Positions 1-5,618 of a DNA stretch of 5,868 nucleotides are shown piece after piece. The notes beneath the pieces are model-generated. The model was not told the origin of the DNA and searched no databases. It saw nothing but the letters and a program-made list of their open reading frames with translations. Each line of letters starts with the position of its first letter. Positions within the stretch are counted from its first letter, which is position 1. Origin of the DNA: Hyphomicrobiales bacterium (GTDB lineage Bacteria; Pseudomonadota; Alphaproteobacteria; Rhizobiales; Aestuariivirgaceae). The stretch covers positions 8,709 through 14,576 of the forward strand of contig PLXI01000113.1 of NCBI GenBank assembly GCA_003151375.1. Direction: 5' to 3'. Both the position numbers and the translations under genes were made by a program.

Positions 1-185
1 GAAGCCGCCAATTTGGTTTTGGCAAGGCCAGGTGCACCCACAATAAGGCCATGCCCACCAGCCAGAATGGTAATCAGGGCCAGATCGATGACATTTTCCT
101 GGCCGAAGACAATTTTGCCCAACTCTTCACGTGCCGCCTCGAGCTTTATTGCGGTTTTATCCAATTCAGAAACTTTGCCTGCCAT
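1..185 (-). CDS. MoxR-family AAA+ ATPase, N-terminal part (cut by window edge)
   Basis: This is the first 61 codons of a minus-strand gene that continues past the left edge. The translation begins MAGKVSELDK and contains IVFGQENVIDLAL followed by GLIVGAPGLAKTKL. GAPGLAKT (residues 50-57) is the MoxR form of the Walker A loop, with Ala before the Lys-Thr pair; K56 and T57 would bind the ATP phosphates. MoxR ATPases are chaperone-like AAA+ proteins that usually work with von Willebrand factor A or DUF58 proteins, often in envelope maturation; the partner genes would lie outside this window. Two ATG codons sit in tandem (188-186 and 185-183). I chose the second because the AAAGG upstream is 7 bases from it and only 4 from the first. 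Walker B and the sensor motifs are not in view. Family assignment is firm; the specific role is unknown. Confidence 0.9.
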   Translation of the reverse strand, partial: MAGKVSELDKTAIKLEAAREELGKIVFGQENVIDLALITILAGGHGLIVGAPGLAKTKLAA

Positions 186-234
186 CATTCAGCCTTTGGT
201 TTTTGCGACTCAAAAAACGTTATAGAGACTTCAC
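186..234. promoter_or_regulatory. Divergent intergenic region with a possible plus-strand -10 element
   Basis: These 49 bases separate the two divergent gene starts and must hold at least part of both promoters. On the plus strand TATAGA at 221-226 resembles a sigma-70 -10 box. The best upstream candidates for a -35 box (TTTGGT at 195-200, TTGCGA at 203-208) sit at poor distances of 20 and 12 bases. If TATAGA is used, transcription would start only a few bases before the ATG at 235, giving a nearly leaderless message. The promoter call is tentative; that the region is shared and short is certain. Confidence 0.3.
193..197 (-). promoter_or_regulatory. Ribosome binding site of the moxR-like gene
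   Basis: The minus strand reads AAAGG here, 7 bases before the ATG at 185 and 4 bases before the ATG at 188. The spacing favours the downstream ATG as the main start. Confidence 0.5.
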
Positions 235-726
235 ATGCCATCTGCGAGTGAACCTATCAGAGGATTGGGCGATTTGGTTAAGGCCAAAGGGGTTCCGCCT
301 GTGGAAAAATGGAGCCCGCCATTCTGCGGCGATATTCCTATGCGTATTTCCGCCGATGGGTTGTGGCATTATATGAATTCTCCGATTGGGCGGCAGCCTC
401 TGGCCAAATTGTTTTCATCGATATTGCGGCTGGATGATGACGGGCAGTATTATCTTGTCACGCCAGTTGAGAAATGCGGCATTAAAGTTGACGATGCGCC
501 GTTTTGTGCTGTGAGAATGCGCGTTGAGGGCGAGGGCACTGCCCAAGTGCTTTATCTTGAAACTTCAATGGAAGATGAAGTTGCTGTGGGGTTGGATCAC
601 CCTTTACGCTTTGCCAATGAAGCGGGAACTGGCGGACTGAAGCCTTATGTTTTGGTGCGGCGCAATTTGGAAGCATTGGTGTCGCGCGCGTTGTTTTACG
701 ATTTCGTGGCGCTTGGCAAAGTGTAA
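235..726 (+). CDS. DUF1285 domain protein, ending at an early in-frame stop
   Basis: The 163-residue product matches the DUF1285 family (PF06938) as I remember it: PPVEKWSPPFCGDIPMRI (21-38), DGLWHYMNSPIGR (41-53), LF..ILRLDDDG (59-70), YYLVTPVEKCGIKV (72-85), DDAPF (86-90) and PYVLVRRNLEALVSRALFYD (137-156). No signal peptide or membrane segment is seen, so it is probably cytosolic. The family's function is not established. The product ends in FVALGKV at a TAA, but the frame continues with a sequence resembling the family's C-terminal Trp-Ser-Gly/Phe-Phe-Pro motif (see 727-798), so about 24 residues appear to be missing. The start at 235 is the first ATG before the conserved region; only a weak AGAGA lies upstream. 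It is the first gene of the plus-strand run. Family call is strong; whether the shortened protein works is open. Confidence 0.85.
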   Translation: MPSASEPIRGLGDLVKAKGVPPVEKWSPPFCGDIPMRISADGLWHYMNSPIGRQPLAKLFSSILRLDDDGQYYLVTPVEKCGIKVDDAPFCAVRMRVEGEGTAQVLYLETSMEDEVAVGLDHPLRFANEAGTGGLKPYVLVRRNLEALVSRALFYDFVALGKV

Positions 727-798
727 GGCGAATGGTTTGGCTTGTGGTCATCAGGGCAATTTTTCCCGATGCAGAAAGCAGCCGATGTTCAGTTTTGA
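727..798 (+). pseudogene. Probable severed C-terminal end of the DUF1285 gene
   Basis: Directly after the TAA at 724-726, and in the same frame, the sequence reads GEWFGLWSSGQFFPM and then eight more residues (QKAADVQF) before TGA at 796-798. The LWSSGQFFPM stretch looks like the conserved end of DUF1285 proteins (from memory, a W-S-G-G-x-F-F-P type motif). Reading through position 724-726 would give a 187-residue protein, which I believe is nearer the family's usual size. The stop could come from one base change (for example GAA to TAA), a true mutation or a sequence error. The TGA would overlap the next gene's start at 785 by 14 bases, as neighbouring genes here do. Identification rests on my recollection of the family motif. 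Confidence 0.65.
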
Positions 799-1396
799 TG
801 ATTTTCAGATGCGGGCCGAGAAGCAACTGTTGCGTGAGCCACCGAAAGGCTGGAACCACAGCGATGATGATATGAATGAGCGGGCCCGCATGATCCCAGT
901 TGGGATGAAGCCCAAGCCCGCCGCAGTTCTAATCGGCATTGTGGAGCGGGATGAGCCAATGGTGATCTTGACCAGGCGGCAAGACTCTCTCGCCAAACAC
1001 GCCGGCCAGATTGCCTTTCCCGGTGGCAGGCTTGATGCGGGCGAGGGCGTTTTAGCAGGAGCATTGCGTGAGGCAAAAGAAGAGATTGGACTGGATCACG
1101 CTCTAGTCAGGCCAATTGGTTATCTGGATGGTTTTCTCACCGTCACGCAATATGTGGTCAACCCAGTTGTGGCTTTGGTTTCGCCGCAGTGTGTATTGGC
1201 CGCCGATGCAGGCGAAGTGGCAGAAATTTTTGAGGTGCCCTTGGCTTTTCTAATGGATGGTGCGAATTGCCAAACTCACACGCGCACGTTCAATGGCTTG
1301 ACACGGCATTTTTATGTTTACCCATTTGGTGAGAGATATATTTGGGGCGCAACGGCGGGTATGATAAGGAATTTGCATGAAAGGCTCTATGCGTAA
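785..1396 (+). CDS. NUDIX hydrolase, CoA pyrophosphatase family (NudL/NUDT7-like)
   Basis: The 203-residue protein has a complete Nudix box at 81-103 (G81, E87, R95-E96, E99-E100, G102), which binds the divalent metal and catalyses pyrophosphate cleavage. Just before it, ILTRRQDSLAKHAGQIAFPGG (I61-G81, overlapping the box) matches the extra motif (LLTxR..xxR/KxxxGxxxFPGG) that defines CoA pyrophosphatases, so the likely reaction is CoA or a derivative to 3',5'-ADP and 4'-phosphopantetheine. No targeting signal is seen. The frame is open upstream to 647, but that part is a shadow of the DUF1285 gene; ATG 785 is chosen because it begins MFSFDDF, and the preceding purine stretch AGAAAG (about 773-778) is a weak binding site. 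ATG 809 is an alternative. The 3' end overlaps cca by 20 bases. Family is firm; substrate is inferred from the motif. Confidence 0.92.
   Translation: MFSFDDFQMRAEKQLLREPPKGWNHSDDDMNERARMIPVGMKPKPAAVLIGIVERDEPMVILTRRQDSLAKHAGQIAFPGGRLDAGEGVLAGALREAKEEIGLDHALVRPIGYLDGFLTVTQYVVNPVVALVSPQCVLAADAGEVAEIFEVPLAFLMDGANCQTHTRTFNGLTRHFYVYPFGERYIWGATAGMIRNLHERLYA
1366..1370 (+). promoter_or_regulatory. Ribosome binding site of cca
   Basis: AAGGA lies 6 bases before ATG 1377, inside the end of the NUDIX gene. It supports 1377 over the in-frame ATG at 1389, although AAAGG at 1380-1384 could serve the latter. Confidence 0.6.
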
Positions 1397-2573
1397 ATTA
1401 CCCAGCTTGGCGCGTGAAAAATGGTTGAACGAGCCGCGCTTGCAAAAAGTTTTGGGCGTGCTGAACACTGGTGGGCAAACCCGCATTGCTGGTGGTGCAG
1501 TGCGTAATGCTTTGATGAAACGCCCCATCAGTGATGTGGATTTGGCGACTACACTTTCACCAACCGATGTGGTGCAATTGGCGCGTGGTGCGGGCTTTGG
1601 GGTTCATCCCACCGGGCTCGAGCATGGCACCGTGACAGTGGTCAACCGGGCTGCCGCTTTCGAGGTGACGACATTGCGCCGCGATGTTGAAACAGACGGC
1701 CGTCATGCCGTGGTTTTGTTCACTAAAAGCTTTGAAGAAGATGCAGCCAGAAGAGACTTCACCATCAATGCTTTGTATTGCGATGCAAGGGGAAAATTAT
1801 ACGATTTTACAAATGGTTATGCCGATATACGCAGAAAAAGAATCAGGTTTGTTGGAGTGGCCGCACAGCGCATCGAAGAAGACTATTTACGGATTTTGCG
1901 CTTCTTTCGTTTTCATGCCGCTTATGGCAAGGGCAGGCCTGACGCTAAAGGTCTGGCGGCCTGCAAAAAATTGCGCAAAGGGCTCACGCAAATTTCGGCT
2001 GAAAGGTTGCGCCAAGAGCTGTTGAAGTTGCTAGTGGCGCAAGGCGCAGTGGCGGCTTTGCAAGTGATGGCGAAAGCTGGCGTTCTGGGGCAAATTATTC
2101 CGTATACTGATGAATGGCGGGTGATGAAGCGTCTGCCCTCGGATGATATTTTGCGGTTGATGGCTCTGGCCAAGGAGCCAGAAAACTTGAAAGAGAAATT
2201 GCGCTTGTCCAATGCTGAAGCTGATCGCATTAAAGCGGCCATATCTGCGCCACAGATCACGCTTTCACTGCGTGAGAAAGAACGCCGCGCCTTGCTTTAT
2301 CATTTAGGCCCGCAGGCTTGGCGCGATAGCGTCTCATTGTCTTGGGCTAGATCACGCGCTTCACTGGCGGATGCCAAATGGAAAAAGCTGCTGCGTTTGG
2401 CTGATCGCTGGGCAAAGCCGGTGCTGCCGTTGACGGGTAAAGATTTACTCAGCGTTGGCTTTCAGGCTGGGCCAGATATGGGAGCAGCGCTGCAAAAGGC
2501 TGAGGATTATTGGATCGTGAGTGATTTCACTTCAACCCGCGAAGATTTAATGAGGCTGGTCAAACATGAATGA
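1377..2573 (+). CDS. cca: CCA tRNA nucleotidyltransferase / polyA polymerase family (class II)
   Basis: This 398-residue enzyme would add or repair the CCA end of tRNAs using CTP and ATP. The N-terminal nucleotidyltransferase domain shows TRIAGGAVRNALM (35-47) and DVDLATT (53-59), where D53 and D55 are the metal-binding carboxylates. The conserved RRDFTINALY is at 125-134 and RIEEDYLRILRFFRFHA at 165-181, followed by a helical RNA-binding C-terminal half. Length is typical of alphaproteobacterial members. A poly(A) polymerase of the same superfamily is possible, but the gene context and the motif set favour the CCA enzyme. No HD domain is visible at the C-terminus. The gene overlaps the NUDIX gene by 20 bases and the next gene by 8, indicating coupled translation. 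A stretch near 1749-1859 is AT-rich and unusually full of AGA/AGG arginine codons. Confidence 0.93.
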   Translation: MKGSMRKLPSLAREKWLNEPRLQKVLGVLNTGGQTRIAGGAVRNALMKRPISDVDLATTLSPTDVVQLARGAGFGVHPTGLEHGTVTVVNRAAAFEVTTLRRDVETDGRHAVVLFTKSFEEDAARRDFTINALYCDARGKLYDFTNGYADIRRKRIRFVGVAAQRIEEDYLRILRFFRFHAAYGKGRPDAKGLAACKKLRKGLTQISAERLRQELLKLLVAQGAVAALQVMAKAGVLGQIIPYTDEWRVMKRLPSDDILRLMALAKEPENLKEKLRLSNAEADRIKAAISAPQITLSLREKERRALLYHLGPQAWRDSVSLSWARSRASLADAKWKKLLRLADRWAKPVLPLTGKDLLSVGFQAGPDMGAALQKAEDYWIVSDFTSTREDLMRLVKHE

Positions 2574-3333
2574 CAGAACCAAGGGCGCAGCTCTCATCAC
2601 TGGTGCGGCGCGGCGTATTGGCCGGCAGTTGGCACTTGATCTTGCTGCGGATGGCTATGACATTGCGTTGCATTTCAATTCATCACGTGATGAAGCCGAG
2701 ATTGTCGCGGCGGACATTCGTAAACAGGGTCGCAAGGTTGCGCTGTTGCAAGGTGATTTGGCCGAGGCGGACATCGGGGAACGTTTGGTTGGTGCCGCTG
2801 TAGAGCAGCTTGGCTCCCTTTCAGTGCTCATCAACAACGCTTCGATTTTTGAAGAGGATGAAGTTGGTGAAGTTTCTGCGGCCTCGTGGGGGCGGCATAT
2901 GGATATCAATTTGCGTGCCCCCGTGATGCTGTCGCAAGCTTTTGCCGGCGCGCTTCCCGTCGGAACATTTGGTAACATTATCAATATTATAGATCAGCGT
3001 GTGCTGAAGCTTAACCCAAGGTTTTTCTCATATACTGTGTCGAAATCGGCTTTATGGACAGCCACGCAAACTTTGGCGCAGGCGCTGGCCCCGCGCATTC
3101 GTGTCAACGCTATTGGGCCTGGCCCAGCACTGCCATCGGCGCGGATGAGCGATGCCAGTTTTGCGCGGCAGGAAAGCTTGACATTGCTTAAACGCGGCAC
3201 GTCGCCAGCAGAAATTTCGGCAGCGGCAAAGTTCATCTTGTCACAACCGGCGTTGACTGGGCAAATGATTGCACTGGATGGTGGGCAGCATTTGTTGTGG
3301 AAAACCAAGGATATTGTTGAGGTGAATGAATGA
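2566..3333 (+). CDS. SDR-family oxidoreductase resembling pteridine reductase (PTR1/FolM type)
   Basis: The 255-residue protein is a Rossmann-fold short-chain dehydrogenase. The cofactor loop is TGAARRIG (12-19), followed by ALHFNSS (34-40), NNAS at 90-93, and Y156/K160 in YTVSK. The usual catalytic Ser position reads NIIDQRV, so D143 stands 13 residues before Y156; this Asp-Tyr-Lys arrangement and spacing match Leishmania PTR1 (D181, Y194, K198). The end has TGQMIALDGGQHLL, like E. coli FolM. The Arg in the glycine loop and the polar residues after the second strand suggest NADPH. The likely reaction is reduction of a dihydropterin or dihydrofolate to the tetrahydro form. It overlaps cca by 8 bases and folB by 4 (ATGA), and pairing with folB supports a pterin role. 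SDR membership is certain; the substrate is inferred. Confidence 0.85.
   Translation: MNDRTKGAALITGAARRIGRQLALDLAADGYDIALHFNSSRDEAEIVAADIRKQGRKVALLQGDLAEADIGERLVGAAVEQLGSLSVLINNASIFEEDEVGEVSAASWGRHMDINLRAPVMLSQAFAGALPVGTFGNIINIIDQRVLKLNPRFFSYTVSKSALWTATQTLAQALAPRIRVNAIGPGPALPSARMSDASFARQESLTLLKRGTSPAEISAAAKFILSQPALTGQMIALDGGQHLLWKTKDIVEVNE
3319..3322 (+). promoter_or_regulatory. Ribosome binding site of folB
   Basis: GAGG lies 7 bases before ATG 3330, within the last codons of the SDR gene. The start and the preceding stop share the bases ATGA (3330-3333), the classic arrangement for translational coupling. Confidence 0.55.
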
Positions 3334-3734
3334 GCGCTCCAACCCAATTTTCTAAGCACGTGGCCAATGCTGGTGCGCGTATTCGCCATGTGTTTGTGCG
3401 CGATCTGACAATGCTGGCGCTGATCGGCATTCACGATGCGGAGAAACTAAAGCCGCAACGTATTGTGGTGAACATCGATTTATCGGTGCAGGAATCAGAT
3501 GGGCCAATGCCTGATGACATCAGCCATGTGGTTTCTTATGCAATCATCGTAACAAAATGCGAGACGATTGTGGCTGAAGGCCATGTGAATTTGGTTGAAA
3601 CCTTGGCTGAGAAATTCGCTGATGCCTGTCTCAAAGATAAGCGCGTTGTGGCGGCGCGGGTGCGCATTGAAAAGCCCGATATCATCCCTAATGCAAAAAG
3701 TGTCGGCGTAGAGATTGAAAGAGGCCGGTTGTGA
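3330..3734 (+). CDS. folB: Dihydroneopterin aldolase
   Basis: The 134-residue protein belongs to the FolB/FolX family, which in folate synthesis cleaves 7,8-dihydroneopterin to 6-hydroxymethyl-dihydropterin and glycolaldehyde, and may also epimerise it to dihydromonapterin. The core starts at HVFVRDLTMLALIGIHDAEK (20-39). Residues matching the Staphylococcus aureus active site are E38 (E22), Y70 in VVSY (Y54), E90 in GHVNLVETLAE (E74) and K115 in RIEKPD (K100). The C-terminus SVGVEIER (124-131) is typical. About 19 residues before the core form a short N-terminal extension without a recognisable domain. Having the catalytic Lys favours a true aldolase, but an epimerase role (FolX-like) cannot be excluded, especially next to a FolM-like reductase. 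The start shares ATGA with the preceding stop. Confidence 0.9.
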   Translation: MSAPTQFSKHVANAGARIRHVFVRDLTMLALIGIHDAEKLKPQRIVVNIDLSVQESDGPMPDDISHVVSYAIIVTKCETIVAEGHVNLVETLAEKFADACLKDKRVVAARVRIEKPDIIPNAKSVGVEIERGRL

Positions 3735-3749
3735 GGCCACATCACCGCC

Positions 3750-5615
3750 ATGGCTGAAACACCCCTCATAGGTGCTGAACTGATCGCGGATTTTGTAACC
3801 AGGCTTCCGTCCAAGCCTGGTGTTTATCGTATGTTTGATGACAAGGGCGAAGCGCTTTATGTCGGAAAAGCCCGAAACCTCAAAAATCGTGTTTCAAACT
3901 ATGCGCGTGGCCAAGGCCACAATTACCGCACTGCCTTGATGATCTCCCTCACTCGCCACATGGAATTTGTGGTGACGGGCTCAGAGGCAGAAGCGTTGTT
4001 GCTTGAAGCCAATTTCATCAAAAAGCTGAAGCCGAAATTCAATGTGCTTTTGCGCGACGATAAAAGCTTTCCCTATATCCTCATTGCCAAGGATCATGAA
4101 TTTGCGCAGCTCACTAAACATCGCGGCGCGCGCAGTCGAAAGGGAAGTTACTATGGCCCCTTTGCTTCAGCAGGTGCGGTGAATAATGCGCTTAATACTT
4201 TACAGAAAGCATTCCTTTTAAGAAGCTGTAATGATAGTGTTTATTCTAACCGAACACGGCCATGTTTATTGCATCAAATTAAACGCTGCTCTGCGCCTTG
4301 TGTGGGTTTCATTGCCAAACCCGAATATGATGCCTTAGTGGGCGAATCGGAAGGGTTTCTGACCGGCAAAAGCAATGAGGTGAAAGCTCTGTTAGCGCGT
4401 GACATGGAAGCGGCCTCTGAGGCCATGAACTTTGAAGATGCAGGCCGCTTGCGGGACCGCATTCGCGCGTTGAGTTTTGTTACCGCGACGCAAGACATCA
4501 ACCCAGAAGGCGTGGATGAGGCTGATGTGTTTGGTCTTGCTCAAGAGGGCGGGCAATTTTGTGTGCAGGTGTTTTTCATTCGCTCTGGTCAGAATTGGGG
4601 CGGGCGCGCCTATTTTCCCAAAGCCGACAAAACCATCGAGGTGCCTGAGTTACTCGAAAGCTTCATCGCCCAGTTTTATGATGACAAGCAAGTGCCCGCG
4701 CAGTTGCTCCTGTCTGATGATGTCGCTGAACGTGAATTGTTGGAAGAGGCCTTCACGGCGCAGGCTGGGCACAAAGTTGAAATCTTTGTGCCACAGCGCG
4801 GCACAAAAAAATCACTGGTGGAACATGCAGCCACCAATGCGCGTGAAGCCGTGGGCCGCAAGATGGCCGAGACGTCATCACAGACGAAATTGTTGGAAGG
4901 TGTGGCGAAAGTTTTCGATTTGGCCTCAGTTCCAAACCGTATTGAGGTATATGACAATAGCCACATACAAGGTGCGCATGCGGTTGGCGCGATGATTGTT
5001 GCCGGGCCAGATGGTTTCATTAAAGGCCAATACCGTAAATTCAATATGGATAGTGAAGACCTGAAGGGCGACGACTTTGGCATGATGCGCGAAATGCTGA
5101 CACGGCGCTTCACGCGGTTGTTGAAAGAACATGGCGATGAGCAAGAATCCGAAACCTCAACCAACTGGCCGGGGTTGGTGTTGATTGATGGTGGGCTGGG
5201 CCAGCTTTCTGCTGCGCGCGGTGTGATGGATGATTTGGGCCTGCATGATATGCCTATTGTTGGCATCGCCAAGGGCCCTGATCGTGACGCGGGGCGCGAG
5301 CATTTTTATATGGTTGGGCGCAACTCTTTCATGCTGGAGGCGCGCGATCCTGTGTTATATTATATTCAACGCCTGCGCGATGAGGCGCATCGTTTTGCCA
5401 TTGGCTCCCACCGCGCAAGGCGAACACGTGCCATCGCACTCAACCCGTTGGACGAGATTGCGGGCATAGGCCCTAGGCGCAAGAAGGCCTTGCTCACGGC
5501 CTTTGGTTCGGCCAAAGCTGTGGCGCGGGCCAATGTGGTTGATTTGGAGTCGGTTGAAGGTGTGAACGAAGTTTTGGCGCAACTCATTTTCGATCACTTC
5601 CACCAAGGGAATTAA
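3750..5615 (+). CDS. uvrC: UvrABC excinuclease subunit C
   Basis: The 621-residue protein makes both incisions in nucleotide excision repair after UvrA/UvrB load on damage. Domains in order: GIY-YIG nuclease for the 3' cut (about 21-100; GVYRMF 24-29, ALYVGKARNLKNR 35-47); a four-Cys group C160-x11-C172-x7-C180-x3-C184, the spacing that holds the 4Fe-4S cluster in E. coli UvrC; a UVR motif that contacts UvrB (about 208-243); the RNase H-like nuclease for the 5' cut (D402 in YDNSHIQG, D441/D442, D480 in LVLIDGG, H547 in RDEAHRFAIGSHR); and C-terminal helix-hairpin-helix DNA-binding motifs (about 566-617). Between D442 and D480 there are some ten more residues than in E. coli, hydrophilic and partly acidic. 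Length is normal. Nothing catalytic is missing. The start lacks a well-placed Shine-Dalgarno: GAGG at 3733-3736 is 13 bases away. Confidence 0.98.
   Translation: MAETPLIGAELIADFVTRLPSKPGVYRMFDDKGEALYVGKARNLKNRVSNYARGQGHNYRTALMISLTRHMEFVVTGSEAEALLLEANFIKKLKPKFNVLLRDDKSFPYILIAKDHEFAQLTKHRGARSRKGSYYGPFASAGAVNNALNTLQKAFLLRSCNDSVYSNRTRPCLLHQIKRCSAPCVGFIAKPEYDALVGESEGFLTGKSNEVKALLARDMEAASEAMNFEDAGRLRDRIRALSFVTATQDINPEGVDEADVFGLAQEGGQFCVQVFFIRSGQNWGGRAYFPKADKTIEVPELLESFIAQFYDDKQVPAQLLLSDDVAERELLEEAFTAQAGHKVEIFVPQRGTKKSLVEHAATNAREAVGRKMAETSSQTKLLEGVAKVFDLASVPNRIEVYDNSHIQGAHAVGAMIVAGPDGFIKGQYRKFNMDSEDLKGDDFGMMREMLTRRFTRLLKEHGDEQESETSTNWPGLVLIDGGLGQLSAARGVMDDLGLHDMPIVGIAKGPDRDAGREHFYMVGRNSFMLEARDPVLYYIQRLRDEAHRFAIGSHRARRTRAIALNPLDEIAGIGPRRKKALLTAFGSAKAVARANVVDLESVEGVNEVLAQLIFDHFHQGN
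5605..5610 (+). promoter_or_regulatory. Ribosome binding site of pgsA
   Basis: AAGGGA sits 8 bases before ATG 5619, inside the final codons of uvrC, and decides the pgsA start. Confidence 0.6.
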
Positions 5616-5618
5616 GAA

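Noticed and set aside
13..251. Plus-strand small open frames before the DUF1285 gene
   Set aside because: They are antisense to the moxR-like gene, whose minus-strand translation has a proper Walker A loop.
647..784. Upstream extension of the NUDIX reading frame
   Set aside because: The 46 residues are rich in Cys, Trp and Arg and are an out-of-frame reading of the DUF1285 coding region; the family-like protein begins at 785.
482..859. Minus-strand open frame of 125 codons across the DUF1285/NUDIX junction
   Set aside because: It is antisense to conserved coding sequence, lacks a ribosome binding site that I can see and matches no family I recognise.
4477..4995. Plus-strand open frame of 172 codons in another frame of uvrC
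   Set aside because: Low-complexity Arg/Trp/Cys-rich translation with no motif, fully overlapped by a well-conserved gene.
5100..5200. Longer loop between the second and third nuclease carboxylates of UvrC
   Set aside because: It is only about ten residues longer than in E. coli, hydrophilic and without a motif; I expect length variation here in alphaproteobacterial UvrC, so it is not listed as a finding.
4676..5272. Minus-strand open frame of 198 codons
   Set aside because: It lies fully inside uvrC, antisense to the catalytic nuclease domain; the translation shows no family motif and is rich in Ser/Pro as antisense shadows often are.
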